A stretch of DNA of 64,000 nucleotides from Adiantum capillus-veneris (Eukaryota; Streptophyta; Polypodiopsida; Polypodiales; Pteridaceae). Position 1 is the stretch's first letter; the number at the start of each line of letters is the position of its first letter. Under the pieces are notes generated by a model. That model made no database searches and was not told the DNA's origin. It saw only the letters and a program-made list of their open reading frames with translations. Shown here in pieces: positions 40,044 to 52,543 of this stretch. The stretch is taken from the NCBI GenBank assembly GCA_014529385.2, contig CM043954.1, forward strand, positions 5,209,306 through 5,273,305. The letters are read 5' to 3'. Position numbers and translations under genes: made by a program.

Positions 40044-42303
40044 AGTCCATCCTTAGGTGGTGAGTGACCTAGTTGTACAAAAAATCATTTCCAGAGATTT
40101 TGACACCCATTCCATTGACACTTAGATAGTAAAGCAACTAGACGTAGGTTGAATGCTTAGTAGAGATTGGAGTCCAGGACCAGCCAGTGCTACTCCTTAT
40201 GAGAAAATAAAGTTGTAAGTGAAGTACAAAAAAGTATTTCATTCTTTGATTTTTCCATGCTTGAAAAGGACTATTTCCCCATACATTTTGTTGTCACTTT
40301 TGTACTGTTAACATTATTTTGTTTGTGGATACATTTTAGTTTATAAGAGTAGGTTAAATAACAATTTCCACCTTCAATTGGGGCCAAAAGGATCAGGGTA
40401 CAAACTGTCCAAAACCTTATTTTGATACCAAAGACCATAACTCTAAAAAGATGCAAAATTGATAGTCAAAGCTTCAAAAACCTGGAAAAAAGGGATATAC
40501 AAGCTTGCAGGAGACAAACTGAGTAGTTTTTTGTGAGATTTCCTAGCCAACATGGATCACAATCCATGTACCTTTTTGGCCAATTGACTAGAAATTGTCC
40601 TCATTGTTTAGAATTGACTCTCAAACACAAAAAACTTGAGTTTACCAAAAATAGGTTGCTAAAAGAACATCCAAATCAAGAAATTTAGCTAAGCTGTACA
40701 AAACCTTGAAAATTGAGAAAATTTGGGGAAACTGAACTTTTAGTTGTCGAAATTCAAAAAGGGGTGAGAATTGGGTTCAACTAAAGGCAAGGAACAAGCA
40801 AGACAAAATTCATGACCAGATGCTGTCAGATATGGATTGCAATCCATGTACCAAGTTGACATTTGGACAAGAAAAGGGTCCATAGTAAAAAAGTGCAAAA
40901 GCCTGATCAAAACACCAAAAAATAGTTGATTGCAAAAAATTGCAAAGCAGACACAAAATCTTGCTTTTGACTAGAAAAAATGGGTCAAATCCAAAAAGAT
41001 TTGCGAAAAAGTATCACCATACCCAATTTTATAAGCTCACCAAACTTCATGTCAAAATGATGTCCAGCATCAATTGCGATCCATGTACCTAATAGGGATT
41101 TTGAGCTGGTATTTGATAGGTGGACAATTGGTAAGATTTGAAGAACATTTTCCAAAACAACTATTGTTAAAAAAGTTCAAAAAGTGAGTCAAAAGGGTAG
41201 AAAACATTTCTCAAGGTGAAAACCTTGGAATAGACCTGAGGATTGACTTTTGTTTGGCCCAATAAAGTCCAAATCCTAGAAAAACCATAAAGCTTGCATC
41301 AGTGAACCAAAGGGAAGCTGTGTGCCAAGTTTCAGTCCAATCTGACAACTAGGTACATGGATTATGATCCATGGCCCTCTAACACAGATTGATACCAAAC
41401 CTGCACCATATCTAAGCATGTCACAGGGATTCTACTGATCATTTCAAAACTAAACTTGGATACCAAAAAACCAAGCCAAAATCCCAAAGCTGTCAAGCAT
41501 TCTGACCAAGTGCCAAAATCGACCTAATTTTCAATCCAGAAATTCATTTTCAAAAATTTTAGTGCCATATGACCTACTGATCATGCTGATTTTGTTGGTA
41601 CCAAGAAAAGCCAGTTTGGCCTCCAAAATGGATCATGATCCATGTTCCTTTGAGTCATAATAAAAGAAAAATTTCACCACAAAGAGAGATAGTCTCCAGG
41701 ACCGTGGCGGTCTTTTCAAAATTGAAATTGGACCTAAATTGTGGATGTTGTGAGCAAATTGTGAAGTTATTGAAAGTATCTGATAAAATTTTATCGATTG
41801 AAAGTTGAAATAATACGAGTGGCTATAAACTCATAGCCATCAAGCATTTTTTGATAGGTTGCAAGTGCTAGATAGTACGACCCAACAAGTAAGACCAAAT
41901 TGAGGAATTCAAGTTAGCCAATGAGGTAACAAGGTTGGGATTTTGTAAGATGAGTTCTTCATGCATTTGTGATCAAGAAGATTGTACCAGAATAGGAATC
42001 CCAACGTCAGAGACCAAGTGAGCAATCACTTAATTGAAGGTAGTGTGAAGCAAAATCCATTGCATCCTCTAGAAGCCATTATAGAGGAAAGTTTCTCTGA
42101 TACCTCATCAAAAAACAAGGTGGAGCTTAAGTAAGGAACTTCCACAAGGGCATGTCTTTCTTGACTTGCATCTGCTGACGTAAACTATTGTATTTAAAAT
42201 TTTAATTCAAGAATAATCTTAAAGTCAAAATCTATAAGGATGGAATGGATTGCTACTATGCTAAGTTGGAAACAAGCCAAGGGAGTTCAAGGAACTTGTA
42301 GAT
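40044..42303 (+). other. Gypsy 5' untranslated/leader region with five ATGGATnnnnATCCAT palindromes
   Basis: It contains no ORF above background and is A-rich. It holds palindromic sites at 40551-40572, 40831-40852, 41068-41089 (one arm damaged), 41352-41376 (reverse orientation) and 41628-41648, each followed by or preceded by GTACC or GTTCC. Confidence 0.65.
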
Positions 42304-44990
42304 GTGGACTATAACGGAGACCGATACTCTGACTGGGAGAGAATGATGTACCTAGTTGTTCACAACCTCTTTATTGTGGACCAATGGGGGTTGACTGGCA
42401 CCAAGGACAAGGTAGATGAAGAGTTAGTAGATGAACCAACCAAGATGGACAAGCAAAACAATGTGCTCAGGTGCACTAACAAGATGGAGCGGCTTAATAT
42501 AGACAACATACATGGGGCTATATAAATTCAATAATGGAGAATAGACACTCTATTATAGATGCGATGAACTCCGCATTGAGGAGTTGGATGACTACAAGAG
42601 ACTATATGTTTTTACATACACAGAGGTAAGAAGTATCCAAGTGTTCATAATGGATAATCATGGCCGAAAATAATCTCCTATGGACTGTAAGGAGCTAGAG
42701 CAATATACATACTTTGGTGGACCACTCCACCAATATTATGTAAATCTTGAGGATGGTAAACCCACAAGTACTCAAACAAGAGCAGAAACTGGGTATGTAA
42801 GTCCAGTAAAAACATAGTGGAAGATTCATTTGGGCACCAAAAATTCTCTAATGTAAGGCCCATGGGATCAATGGGTTCTAGGTTTTCTTTGAGCACACAC
42901 AGGGGCAGTGTAGCACCTGATTTGACTTACACAAGTAGAATCCTTCCAACTATTACACAAGATTGAACATAATGACCTGATGAACATATGGTCAAGAGAA
43001 CACCGATTGTAGTGCCAAGGTGAGAATACAAAACTAGAGAGACCATGTCATGAGGACCAGGGATGGTTATGATGGTTGTAGAGTCTAGACGCGTGCGACC
43101 ATCTCAAGTGGAGAAGTGTTTACCCAAAACGCATAGTGGACTGGGGGATCCGTACGCTCATGTTTCAATCTTCAAACAAGTGTTGAGGGCTGATTTGCAT
43201 ACTCAATATGAAGGATCTGGATTGACCCTAGAAGAAACGGTCTTGACCTGGTTCCAACCATGAAATAGCTTGGGAATTTTCAAGTATAGAGAAACTTCTT
43301 TGAGAATTTTCAAAGGAATTCTCAAAGAGAGGAATTAAGCATAATACAGTCTCCCATATCTATGCATTTAGACAAAAGAAGAAAAGAAAAGGTGAAGGAA
43401 GACTCACTTTGATTTAAGCAATACATAGAAATATGTCCTACTAGATAACTACCTCAAGATGAGAGACTATCAGTCCTTTTCATAGAAGGATTGCAAAATG
43501 ATACTCTCAAAAAATATTTTCACTTAAAGTCATGTGCTACTTTCGAGCAAGTCACAAAAGAGGCACTGTATTTGGTAGACAATTATAAGGCATATGGGGA
43601 TGTGACGGAGGACATAGACGAAGGGATGAGTAGCACCTCTTCAACCACTAGTGAATTCACGATGAAACTGAGTGGGCAGAACCCAACTGTGCTGGACATT
43701 GATCAAATGATCAAGGGAGTGATCAGAAGGATGAACCAAGGAAACAGGACGAACCCAAACACATGAGAATGTGTTTGGGAACCCAAACACATGAGAATGT
43801 GCCACTTGTGGAGGATATCATCCAACTCAGTGGTGCAACATACAGTCAAGGCCAGGAGAAAATGCACAGCATGTATTGAAGTGGTGTGCTATCAAACAAA
43901 AATGGACAAAACCGTGAGACCCACGAACATTTCTATAATAGAAACTATGTTAGAGAAAGACCATATGGGCCAAAGCATGTATTGATGGTACCAAAAAGGG
44001 TGTCTTGGACACTCCTTTTTTGGTAGCACTTTACAAGCCCCATCTTCATGTGTTACATGTAAAATAAACTAGCATGTTATATGTCAATGGATAGATTTTT
44101 TCATGTAGTATCTAAAAGTATAAAGTCTTACAAGTTTCGAGGTGTTTTGCAAAAAAATTTACCGGTCTCCACTTTTTTTAAAGGGTACCACCAAAAGGTG
44201 CAAATAGTGGTACCACCAATACATGCTTTTACCCATATGGGCCACCTAGAAGGTAGTAGCTACCACCCCCTCCAAGATACCAAGTAGGACAAAATAATGA
44301 AATCCAAGGGCACGAAAAACCTCAACCTATGTTGAGAAATCAACCTGATTTACCCCAGCAAAAGAGAGCCATGGTAATAATTTCACAACCCATAGAGGCA
44401 CCTGCAGATTATCGAGAAGATTCAAACATCTCCTATGAGAGAGGGTTAGATAGTACTGCATATGCTTTTGAAGGACAAATTCCATGGATACTTTCTGAAG
44501 AGATGTCAGAATCATCATACATAGCACAACCAACAAAAAAACATTACCTAGTCAATGAAAATATGCTCATCTTGATGGCAACTCAGAACTAAAAACCTAG
44601 GAGATACCCTCTTAGAACCGGACAACCAATGGGGGCTCCACAAGCTTCTCCACCACCAGTAGGACCATGCTATGAATGCGGTGGTGATCATTGGGCAAGA
44701 AGTTTTCCACACAAAGGAGAGCGTATCGAGCTCTTTGGGTATTGCGAGGGACGTACAAATGACCATCTCATTCCACATTGTCCAAAAAACCATGATAACA
44801 AGGGAAGGCTACCATGAACAAAATTAAAATTGTGTCAAGCTCAAGTGGATCAAAAACTAAACCAGCAATTCCAATAAATGTTGTAATGAGACCACAAGCA
44901 CAAGAGGCTGCAAAGAACCTCCCAGCCAACCAAACCGAGATAGATAATTTGTCAATTAGAACCCCTAGGAAATCTTGGAATGCAAAAAGG
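42304..44990 (+). pseudogene. Gypsy gag, decayed
   Basis: Recognisable parts are VRPSQVEKCLPKTHSGLGDP then AHVSIFKQVLRAD and LTLEETVLTWFQP (about 43093-43260), which match the gag at 63.5 kb (SRDPRDHVAAFVHVIRAKEV, LTLDDDAWF). A later segment RLSVLFIEGLQNDTLKKYFH is followed by a damaged zinc-knuckle-like CYECGGDHWARSF (about 44668) and a second Cys/His cluster. Frameshifts and stops throughout, and a MITE at 43972-44232, disrupt it. Confidence 0.75.
43972..44232. mobile_element. 261-bp MITE inserted in the Gypsy gag
   Basis: The terminal inverted repeat AAAGCATGTATTGrTGGTACC (43972-43992 and inverted at 44209-44230) is flanked by CCATATGGGCC on both sides (43961-43971 and 44233-44243). Removing the element rejoins the gag reading. 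An 11-bp TSD suggests a Mutator-like origin. It has no coding capacity. Confidence 0.75.
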
Positions 44991-45681
44991 ACAAGATGAA
45001 AGCCAAAAGGATAAAAGAAAAATCAGCTCTAGAAACCAAACTACAGCAAACAGAAGAACATTTGAGAATGGAAAGGGACCATAAACAAAATATTAAGGTA
45101 GCAAAACCATCAGTAATACCTTCAGGAGGATCGGTCTAGGTGGACAAGGTCTTTGAGCCATTATATGCGATCTTGAAACTTATGAAGCTAGGCTAAAGCC
45201 CAACCAAACCCAAGAGCATAGATAGTTAACGTATCCTCATCTAAGGTATGAAAAAGAGAGGTTGAAGATGTGCAAGTAGCTCATCCAAGTGGCTCAAGCT
45301 CTTATGGAACCACCTATTCCTATTGCTCCAAGGACTAAGGTGTTGATCCGTGAAAAATCCAAGAGTTGAAGGATCAAGGTATCAAAGACACAGACAAAAA
45401 AGAATCGGTAGTTGAAATGCCTTTGATCACTACATGGTGATGTAGGTACATACATGTCAGAAGACAACAAACCTCAGTCTTTGAAGACTTTACCTTAGAT
45501 CATTGGCAACCATGAAACAAGATCAGAAGTTAGGAAAGTAAGATCTCAATGGAAATTTGGTCCTAAGATGATGGACACCAAAACACTTCATGTGCTGATG
45601 TCGTCCCCTATCCATTGTACGCTAACTCTATTTGAGTTATTGCATGTAAGACCTCATCTTTGGGTAGAGGTGGGATAATTT

Positions 45682-46100
45682 TTGGAGAGAATAGGGCTGG
45701 AAATTCTGCCACCAATCATTTCTCAAAAAACACCAAATAACCAGACTTCAAAACAAACTAAACATGAGCCAGTACTGGTGAATAAGGTGGGAGACTATTG
45801 TGAAGGAGAAGAAGGGAACACTAACTTGTCTATGGAGTACAAAGGAGTAAAAATGGTTGCTATATTGGATAGTGGAGCCAGAATTTCCATAGCAACCAAG
45901 GCAATGTGGAAAAAATGAGGAAAGCTTGCTCTAAGGAAAACCAGAATGAAACTACAATTAGCGAATGGGTTATTGGAGCAAATTGTAGTAAACTCTTGTG
46001 GAATCACATATGAATACACCTTTGCTCTTATGAATTTTGATGAGAGCAGTAATTTTGATATCATATTGGGCAGATCATGCATGTGTTAGCTCAAAATGGT
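45682..46100 (+). pseudogene. Gypsy aspartic protease domain
   Basis: The frame contains LSMEYKGVKMVAILDSGARISIATK with the catalytic DSGA, then after a stop NFDIILGRSCMC, matching the ILG..W/C end of retropepsins. Single stops (TGA after MWKK) interrupt it. Confidence 0.75.
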
Positions 46101-47319
46101 ATAAGACTGGGGCTATGACTATATCTACTTAAGACACAAGGATGTCACTACAAAGATTTGTGTCATAGATCATAGTTATAGAGATGTCAAACGAACCCCA
46201 AGGGAAGAGTTAAATTCCACAACTAAGCATGAAGAAGAAATATATGCTTGGATGCAAAACAAAGCGTACATTTGGATGTGTGGAGCTTCTGAGAGTGGCA
46301 GTTTGAAAAAAGAAGATTGTGTTCACGATAGACCAATACAATATGAGGATTGTGTTCATGATAGATCAGTACAAGACGAGGCGTATGTAGTAGAGCCTTT
46401 TTCAGAAGAGATGTTCAAACCTTTTTGATGGCACAACAGGTACTGGCCACCCTTGATGTATGTGTAAATAAGGTGACACTAAATAAATTTTGTGATGAGG
46501 AAGGATATGATATCATTCCATTCCAGATGATGAGTGTCATCTGAAATACAAAAGCAGGATCGGAAGTCCCTGACATGGAGGGAGTTACAAATTCCACCGC
46601 ATAGTGGATGAGATCTCCATAAGGGACCTTGATCAAACTGATGAATAAGCATTACAAGATTCCACCAAAAAGCCTTTAGTAGACAACGCGGATGAAGAGC
46701 TTTCTAGTATCTCAGACGAGGACATCAAATAGAGGGATTGACAAATGGTCTATTATGATTTTCCAAACCAAAAACCACAAAGACAACACAGATATCTGAA
46801 TAGATGCATGAACAAACAAAATAAAACAAAAGAAAATTTTGTACCTCTTTTAAACAACATAGACGTAGTGTTTGAGGTTGGTCGAATCAATTGATTGCCT
46901 TAAAGATGAGATATCAAAGAGGTTCATGAAACCCGACTCAACATAAAAAAACTTAAAAAAGAAAAGCAGACAAAAATCACAAGCGAGAAATATCTCTGAA
47001 AAATCAACAAAAATATCAAAAGTAGAGTGCAAACACAAATACAATAAATTAAAACAAACTTTGAAAGAAGTTTGGACAACAGAGTTGGAAACTGATGATG
47101 AATCAGATGATGATAAGTTTGATGCACCTTCCCACTACAAAAGGTATACTATTCAAGACAAAAAAAATTGTAGTGCAAAAGCCCAAACGAGACCCAAAAC
47201 AGCCAAAAACCTCGTATGATGGGCCTGAAAAATCCAAATGTATAAACCTAGCAGAACCAGGTGTGTAATCTTAGCCGGTATACATTGCCACGGACCTCAC
47301 GGAAGAAGAAGATAATCTA

Positions 47320-48666
47320 TTGATAGCAACACTCAGACGATATAAAGATGTGTTTGCATGGTCATACAAATACCTAAATGGAATAGATCCAAAGATTTTT
47401 CAACACACGATACCCCTTAAAAGTGATGCCAGACCATGCAGACAACGCCCTTATATGTACAATGAGACTTTTGCCCAAAAAATTAAGGAGGAGATAGACA
47501 AACTCAAGGATGCGAAGTTTATCTATGAGATTGAACACATCAATTGGGTGTCCCCAATTGTGGTAGTACCCAAAAAGAATTGGAATTTACGCATCTGTGT
47601 GAACCTCAAACAGGTAAATACTGCTACCATCAGGGACAACTATCCACTATCGACGATAACAGACCACGTTATTGAGAAAGTTGTAGGGAAGTAGGCTTAT
47701 AGTTTCTTAGATGGGTTCTCAGGCTACAACTAGTTCACCATTAAACCAAAAGATTAGCATAAGACAGCTTTTGAAACACAGTGGGACATATTTTCATACA
47801 GGGTAATGCCTTTTGGTCTAACGAATGTCCCTTCCACTTTTCAAAGACTAATGAGTCATGCATTCAAAGAGTATCTCAAGCAATTTTTAGAGATGTACAT
47901 GGATGATCTATGTGTGTATTCTCAGTAGAGAAGTGAGCACATAGCACAATTAAAAAAATCCTTTGAAAAGTGCAGATTTTATCATGGCTGCTTAAATCCT
48001 AAAACATGTGTCTTCATGGTAAGACAAGATAAAATCTTGGGCCACATTGTGTCCAAAAATGGGATTTACACTGATCAAGATAAGATACATGTAATCACTG
48101 CACTACCAAGACCAACAAGGATAGAGGAAGTACATGCATTTATGCATCATTTTGGGTATTATAGGCACTTCATATACATGTATGTTGTAATAGCTAGGCC
48201 TCTATATGCTCTCATTGCTAAATTTGAGTGGACGAAGGAATGTGAGAAGGCTTTTCACAAATTAAAGCAAGGATTAATTTCTGCTCCAATTCTGCAAGCC
48301 CCTGATTGGAACAAGATCCATGTATATGGATCAATCTATGCCATAGGGTGCATATTGGCCCAACTATGAGATTAAAAAATGGAGTTTTCCATTTTATACT
48401 CTAGTAGGCAGCTAAACAACACAAAGGAAAATTATACCACTACAAACAGAGAAGGTCTATGGATAATATATGTTGTCAAAAAATTTAGACATTACCTTCT
48501 TGCAAACAAGTTTGTTTTCTTCGTAGATCACCAAGCACTGTTGTATCTGGTAAACAAACCTTGCAGCACTCGAAGGATTGTTCGTTGCTATATAGTATTG
48601 CTTGAGTTTTATTTCACCGTAGCCATAAAAAGGGAACTACGCACAAGAGAGGAGATCATCTTTTGA
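47320..48666 (+). pseudogene. Gypsy reverse transcriptase and RNase H, decayed
   Basis: The open part 47320-47694 has YKDVFAWSYKYLNGIDPKIF, HINWVSPIVVVPKKN and LRICVNLKQVN. The middle (47695-48015) keeps FLDGFSGYN, VMPFGLTNVPSTFQRLM and the catalytic YMDD with several TAG codons where Gln is expected. 48016-48369 has ILGHIVSKNGI and the connection domain. 48379-48666 is RNase H-like (TNREGLWIIYVVKKFRHYLL, FFVDHQALLYL). Sequence 46101-47319 upstream is decayed gag-pol spacer. Confidence 0.85.
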
Positions 48667-49289
48667 GATTATTCCATGGAGAAGTACCTGATGGTGTTGA
48701 TGATGATCTTCTAGATTTGTATCTGTTTAACATTGAAATGGTTCCAAGGTGGAGTGAAGAGGTCATCCCTCTACTCACAATAGGATCATTACAGGTAGAA
48801 GGCAACCATCAATCATTCATCAAATAAGAAACCTCTAGCTTTTAGCTGGATGACAGTACAAGAAAGGTACGGAAGAGATTTTGAGACTATGTGTATAGCC
48901 GGACGAGAACAAATACTACCTCAAACTGGCTTATATACAACACACGGGGTTTCTTAATGGAAAAAGACAAACATACCAAAGACTAAGGAGACTTGGGGTC
49001 TGTTGGCAAAACATGGAGAATAGTGTCCATAATTTTGTAAAATCACGTGAAGCCTATAAAAAGCAACCGCCAGTAGAACATATATGCCATCTTGTTTAGA
49101 GTAATGAAAGTGCCTAAATGGAGTACTTACATAATCGAGTACTAAAAAACCAAGACCTTCCCAGAGGGATGGAGTAAGGCACGAATGAGAACTGTAGAGG
49201 AAGAAGCAAATCACTATTTGCTGATTGCAAACCAATTCTATAGGCGAGGAAAGGACAATCAATTAAAATTGTGTGTTATTGAAAGAGAA

Positions 49290-49590
49290 TAATTCTCCAT
49301 CCTGGAACAAGCACACTCAAGCTAGCCAGGGGGGACATTTTTCTGCTGGGCTGATAAAACTGTAAAGCTAGTACTTCATGTAGGAATATGGTGGCCAACA
49401 CTGTTCAGAGATGTGGAGGCATATGTGAAATGGTGTGATGAATGTCAATACACAAAAGCACCTCTGTAGAGATATGAAATTCCATTATGATCGATGATGG
49501 GAGTACGAGCCTTTGCCAAGTGGGGCATAGAGTTTATAGGCCCCATCATACCTTTTAACCCCACCCAACCACAAAAAGCTATAAATTTTG
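49290..49590 (+). pseudogene. Gypsy integrase fragment
   Basis: A zinc-binding HHCC-type region (AHSS.PGGHFSAG, then GIWWPTLFRDVEAYVKWCDEC) is followed by FAKWGIEFIGPI at the start of the catalytic core. The remainder of the integrase is absent or unrecognisable. Confidence 0.7.
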
Positions 49591-50517
49591 TCAAGACAAC
49601 ATAGTCAATACAATCAAATCATCGATAACCAGAAGAATTCATTTGGAAATGGAAACCAAAAACAACTCGCCCACTGGATGACTAAACTCAAAATCCACAT
49701 CAAAGCAATTTCAGCGAAATCCAAAAAAGAGTCGACAACCAAAAGACAATGCAATTTCAAAACTACGAGGTGCCATTGTCAAAGACAGAGCGCATCTTCT
49801 TCAACTTATTTTGTTTGGACCATGCAGCTTCAAACCAACCTCACCATCAACAACCCCTAAACATATGGTTCAAAACCCACATCTTGCACCACATTTTGTT
49901 ACCCGATGCATATTCACATCCTAGAGCCACAATATATGGCTATGCATAGACACTTACTTTGTACCCATGCACTTTGACACACGTTTTTCCGGGATGACTC
50001 ACTATGGGAAGGGGGGAAAACCAACAGTAAGATAATCATCATTTTGTATATATTATTTCCTTTTATTTATTTTTTAGAGTTGTTACCTCTTAGCAAACAT
50101 AATCATGAGTCATATTGACACCATTCATGAAGAGTAAGATTCCAGGCTAAGAATATGTATATATGAGTGATTACAATAATTTTGATAAAATTTTGGCCAA
50201 TTAATAATAATTGAGGATAATTTTCTTTTATTTTTAAAGGTTAAAAAACTAAAAAGGGTAAATAATCAACAAAAATTAATAAGTCGAGGAGAGTCAAAAT
50301 TGAATTTTGAGAGAAAACGCCGAATCTTCAAAGCAAGGGCTTCAAACATGGCAAATATGAAAAGATTTGGCACAGGACGGATTTTGAGCCAACTTTTGAA
50401 GGATCAAAATTGCATATTAAAGGCCATAGGTCAGTCGAATATCCGAATGAAGAACGTTCAAACCGCAAGTGATATGAACAAGAAGATATGAGGAATGGAT
50501 ATCTCATTTGCATTCAC

Positions 50518-50556
<39 letters not shown>

Positions 50557-50848
50557 CTTAGAGAATCCTGTCATGTTTTTGCCTACTACGACCACTACAA
50601 TAGCCCTCACTCCACCAGATCTGACAAGTATGATTTAAAGCGCTACAAGAACATTTGTATATGCTCCACACTGCATCAACAACACCAAAACAATAAATCA
50701 CATCAAAATCAAGACAACAATTCTGCAAGTGGTCAGAGCTACTTGGGGAGTCAAAAACTTGCCCAAAACCAAAATCCTCTCTTCAATATACCCCTGTCTC
50801 ATCTGGAAGAATTACCCCATGCAAAAACAGTTGCAAAAGGAGTTGGAA
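49591..50848. other. Decayed Gypsy 3' region without a recognisable gene
   Basis: There are short open stretches, AT-rich sequence, and a (GA)n tract at about 50520-50554. No domain is visible. Confidence 0.4.
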
Positions 50849-51967
50849 CATGGATCGCGATCCATGTTCCCAAAACCCTAAAACCAATAAACTTTTGGAG
50901 TGAGTTCCCATAAGCTTAGGAGCAAACTCTATTGATTGGAATTGCAAAACTTGTTCCAACATGGATTGCAATCCATGTACCTTGATGACAAAAACAAGGC
51001 AGAAGTGAAGCATTGGTTGGAAGAGACAAAAGGATAACTGACCATCCAAGTTAGGCACAAAGAGATCTTAAAAATAATTAAAACCAAGTGAATTAGTACT
51101 TTCAATTTGCAAAGTGTCATTTTGATTTAATCAAGGCTAAATGCTCTTACTTCCCAAAAGCACTATGGAATAGGGCTAGGAGGGGAACATGAAGCTAAGC
51201 CACTCACTAGAGCAGCATTTTGAACTACCAGTGGCTTCATTTAAAAGTAGTACAAAGAAAATAATGAATTTGAGAGTATCTAAAACCCAAAGATCAAGAG
51301 AAGCAACACTAAAGGTCTAAATAGGGGTAAATCAAAGCAAAGGGATACTTATAAAGTTTTGAAAATTTTTTGCATCAATTTCCCACTTCAAATGAATCCA
51401 AAAACTGATGAAATCTGATGAGGAGTTGGGCAAAATAGTGGTTTTCAGGAATAAATCATCGGGAATCAATGAACTATCAAATACTAGTCAAGGGAAGTGC
51501 TCAAAACTGGATCCAAAAAACAGATATGGTCAAGACTGGACAAACATGACCATAAATTGGAAAATTGAGTAAAGACAAGAGAAACAAGTCTAAACTTGAA
51601 AAAATTTCACCACTATGCTAGGAAGACCGATAGGAACATGTGTGCAAAAGGGTGCCCCAATACCCTCTCCAATATGGATCGCGATCCATGTACCATTTTG
51701 TCCAAACAGAGACAAAATCACATCATTTGATTCAGAACATCACACAAAGTCTAGCCATGAAGTATCAATTCATTTGGATCCCAAAATCCCAACCAAACAG
51801 TCCAAATTCTCTAAGTTTGAAGAAAATTGTCAAGAATTGTCTTAAGTTCCTAACCAATGATCCAAATCTCAAATTTTTTGGACCAAGGCATCACCTTGAT
51901 GAGCACTACCAAATGGTATCATCAGATCTTCAAAACATTTCCCAACATGGATCGTGATCCATGTACC
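50849..51967 (+). repeat. Second cluster of ATGGATnnnnATCCAT palindromes
   Basis: Sites lie at 50849-50870, 50960-50981, 51673-51694 and 51946-51967. All are in the same orientation, with GTACC or GTTCC after the palindrome. They mirror the cluster at 40551-41648 on the other side of the Gypsy coding region. Confidence 0.8.
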
Positions 51968-52172
51968 TCAGAGCTTGATTTCATTTGTGATCTCATGCCT
52001 TTGTGATTGTAGTAATCCTAGATGCACTGGTGAAATTTGGTCAAATTTGGGGTAGTTTTGACAAAGTTATGCTCATTTCTCATTTTATGGTCAAATTTTG
52101 CATTTTTCCAGCTTCCCAACAGCCTTTTTGGTCGTTGCTTAACCCTATTTTCAACTTGCAACTTCTCTTAGG

Positions 52173-52373
52173 ATGCCTCGCAGGAAAGCAAAAAAGGAGT
52201 GGAAGGTGGCTCCTTATAAGATCACTGATATCTCCTCAAACAAGAAAAATCACATCACGGAACAGGAATTACAAACAATACTTGCAAACATTTTCATCGG
52301 GAAGTTCCAAGCAGTAGATGGAGTAATAGTGAAGGCCATAGATGGCTGCAAGCACACACCTAGAGTAATCTAA
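52173..52373 (+). CDS. Short open frame of unknown nature (66 aa)
   Basis: It begins MPRRKAKKEWKVAPYKITDI and ends at a TAA at 52371. The basic start and the Gln/Ile-rich remainder (TEQELQTILANIF) show no known domain. It could be the first exon of a retroelement gag or a chance ORF. Confidence 0.25.
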   Translation: MPRRKAKKEWKVAPYKITDISSNKKNHITEQELQTILANIFIGKFQAVDGVIVKAIDGCKHTPRVI

Positions 52374-52502
52374 CAAGCTCAAGAGAGCAAGGGTGTGTCA
52401 CTCACCACCCTACGCTCACCTTCGTGGAGGATTCCTCGCCGCGAAGAAGAGGGAGCTACCGTCATGTCGTGCTCAACCACCTCGCCATCGTTGTGCTGTT
52501 GT

Positions 52503-52543
<41 letters not shown>

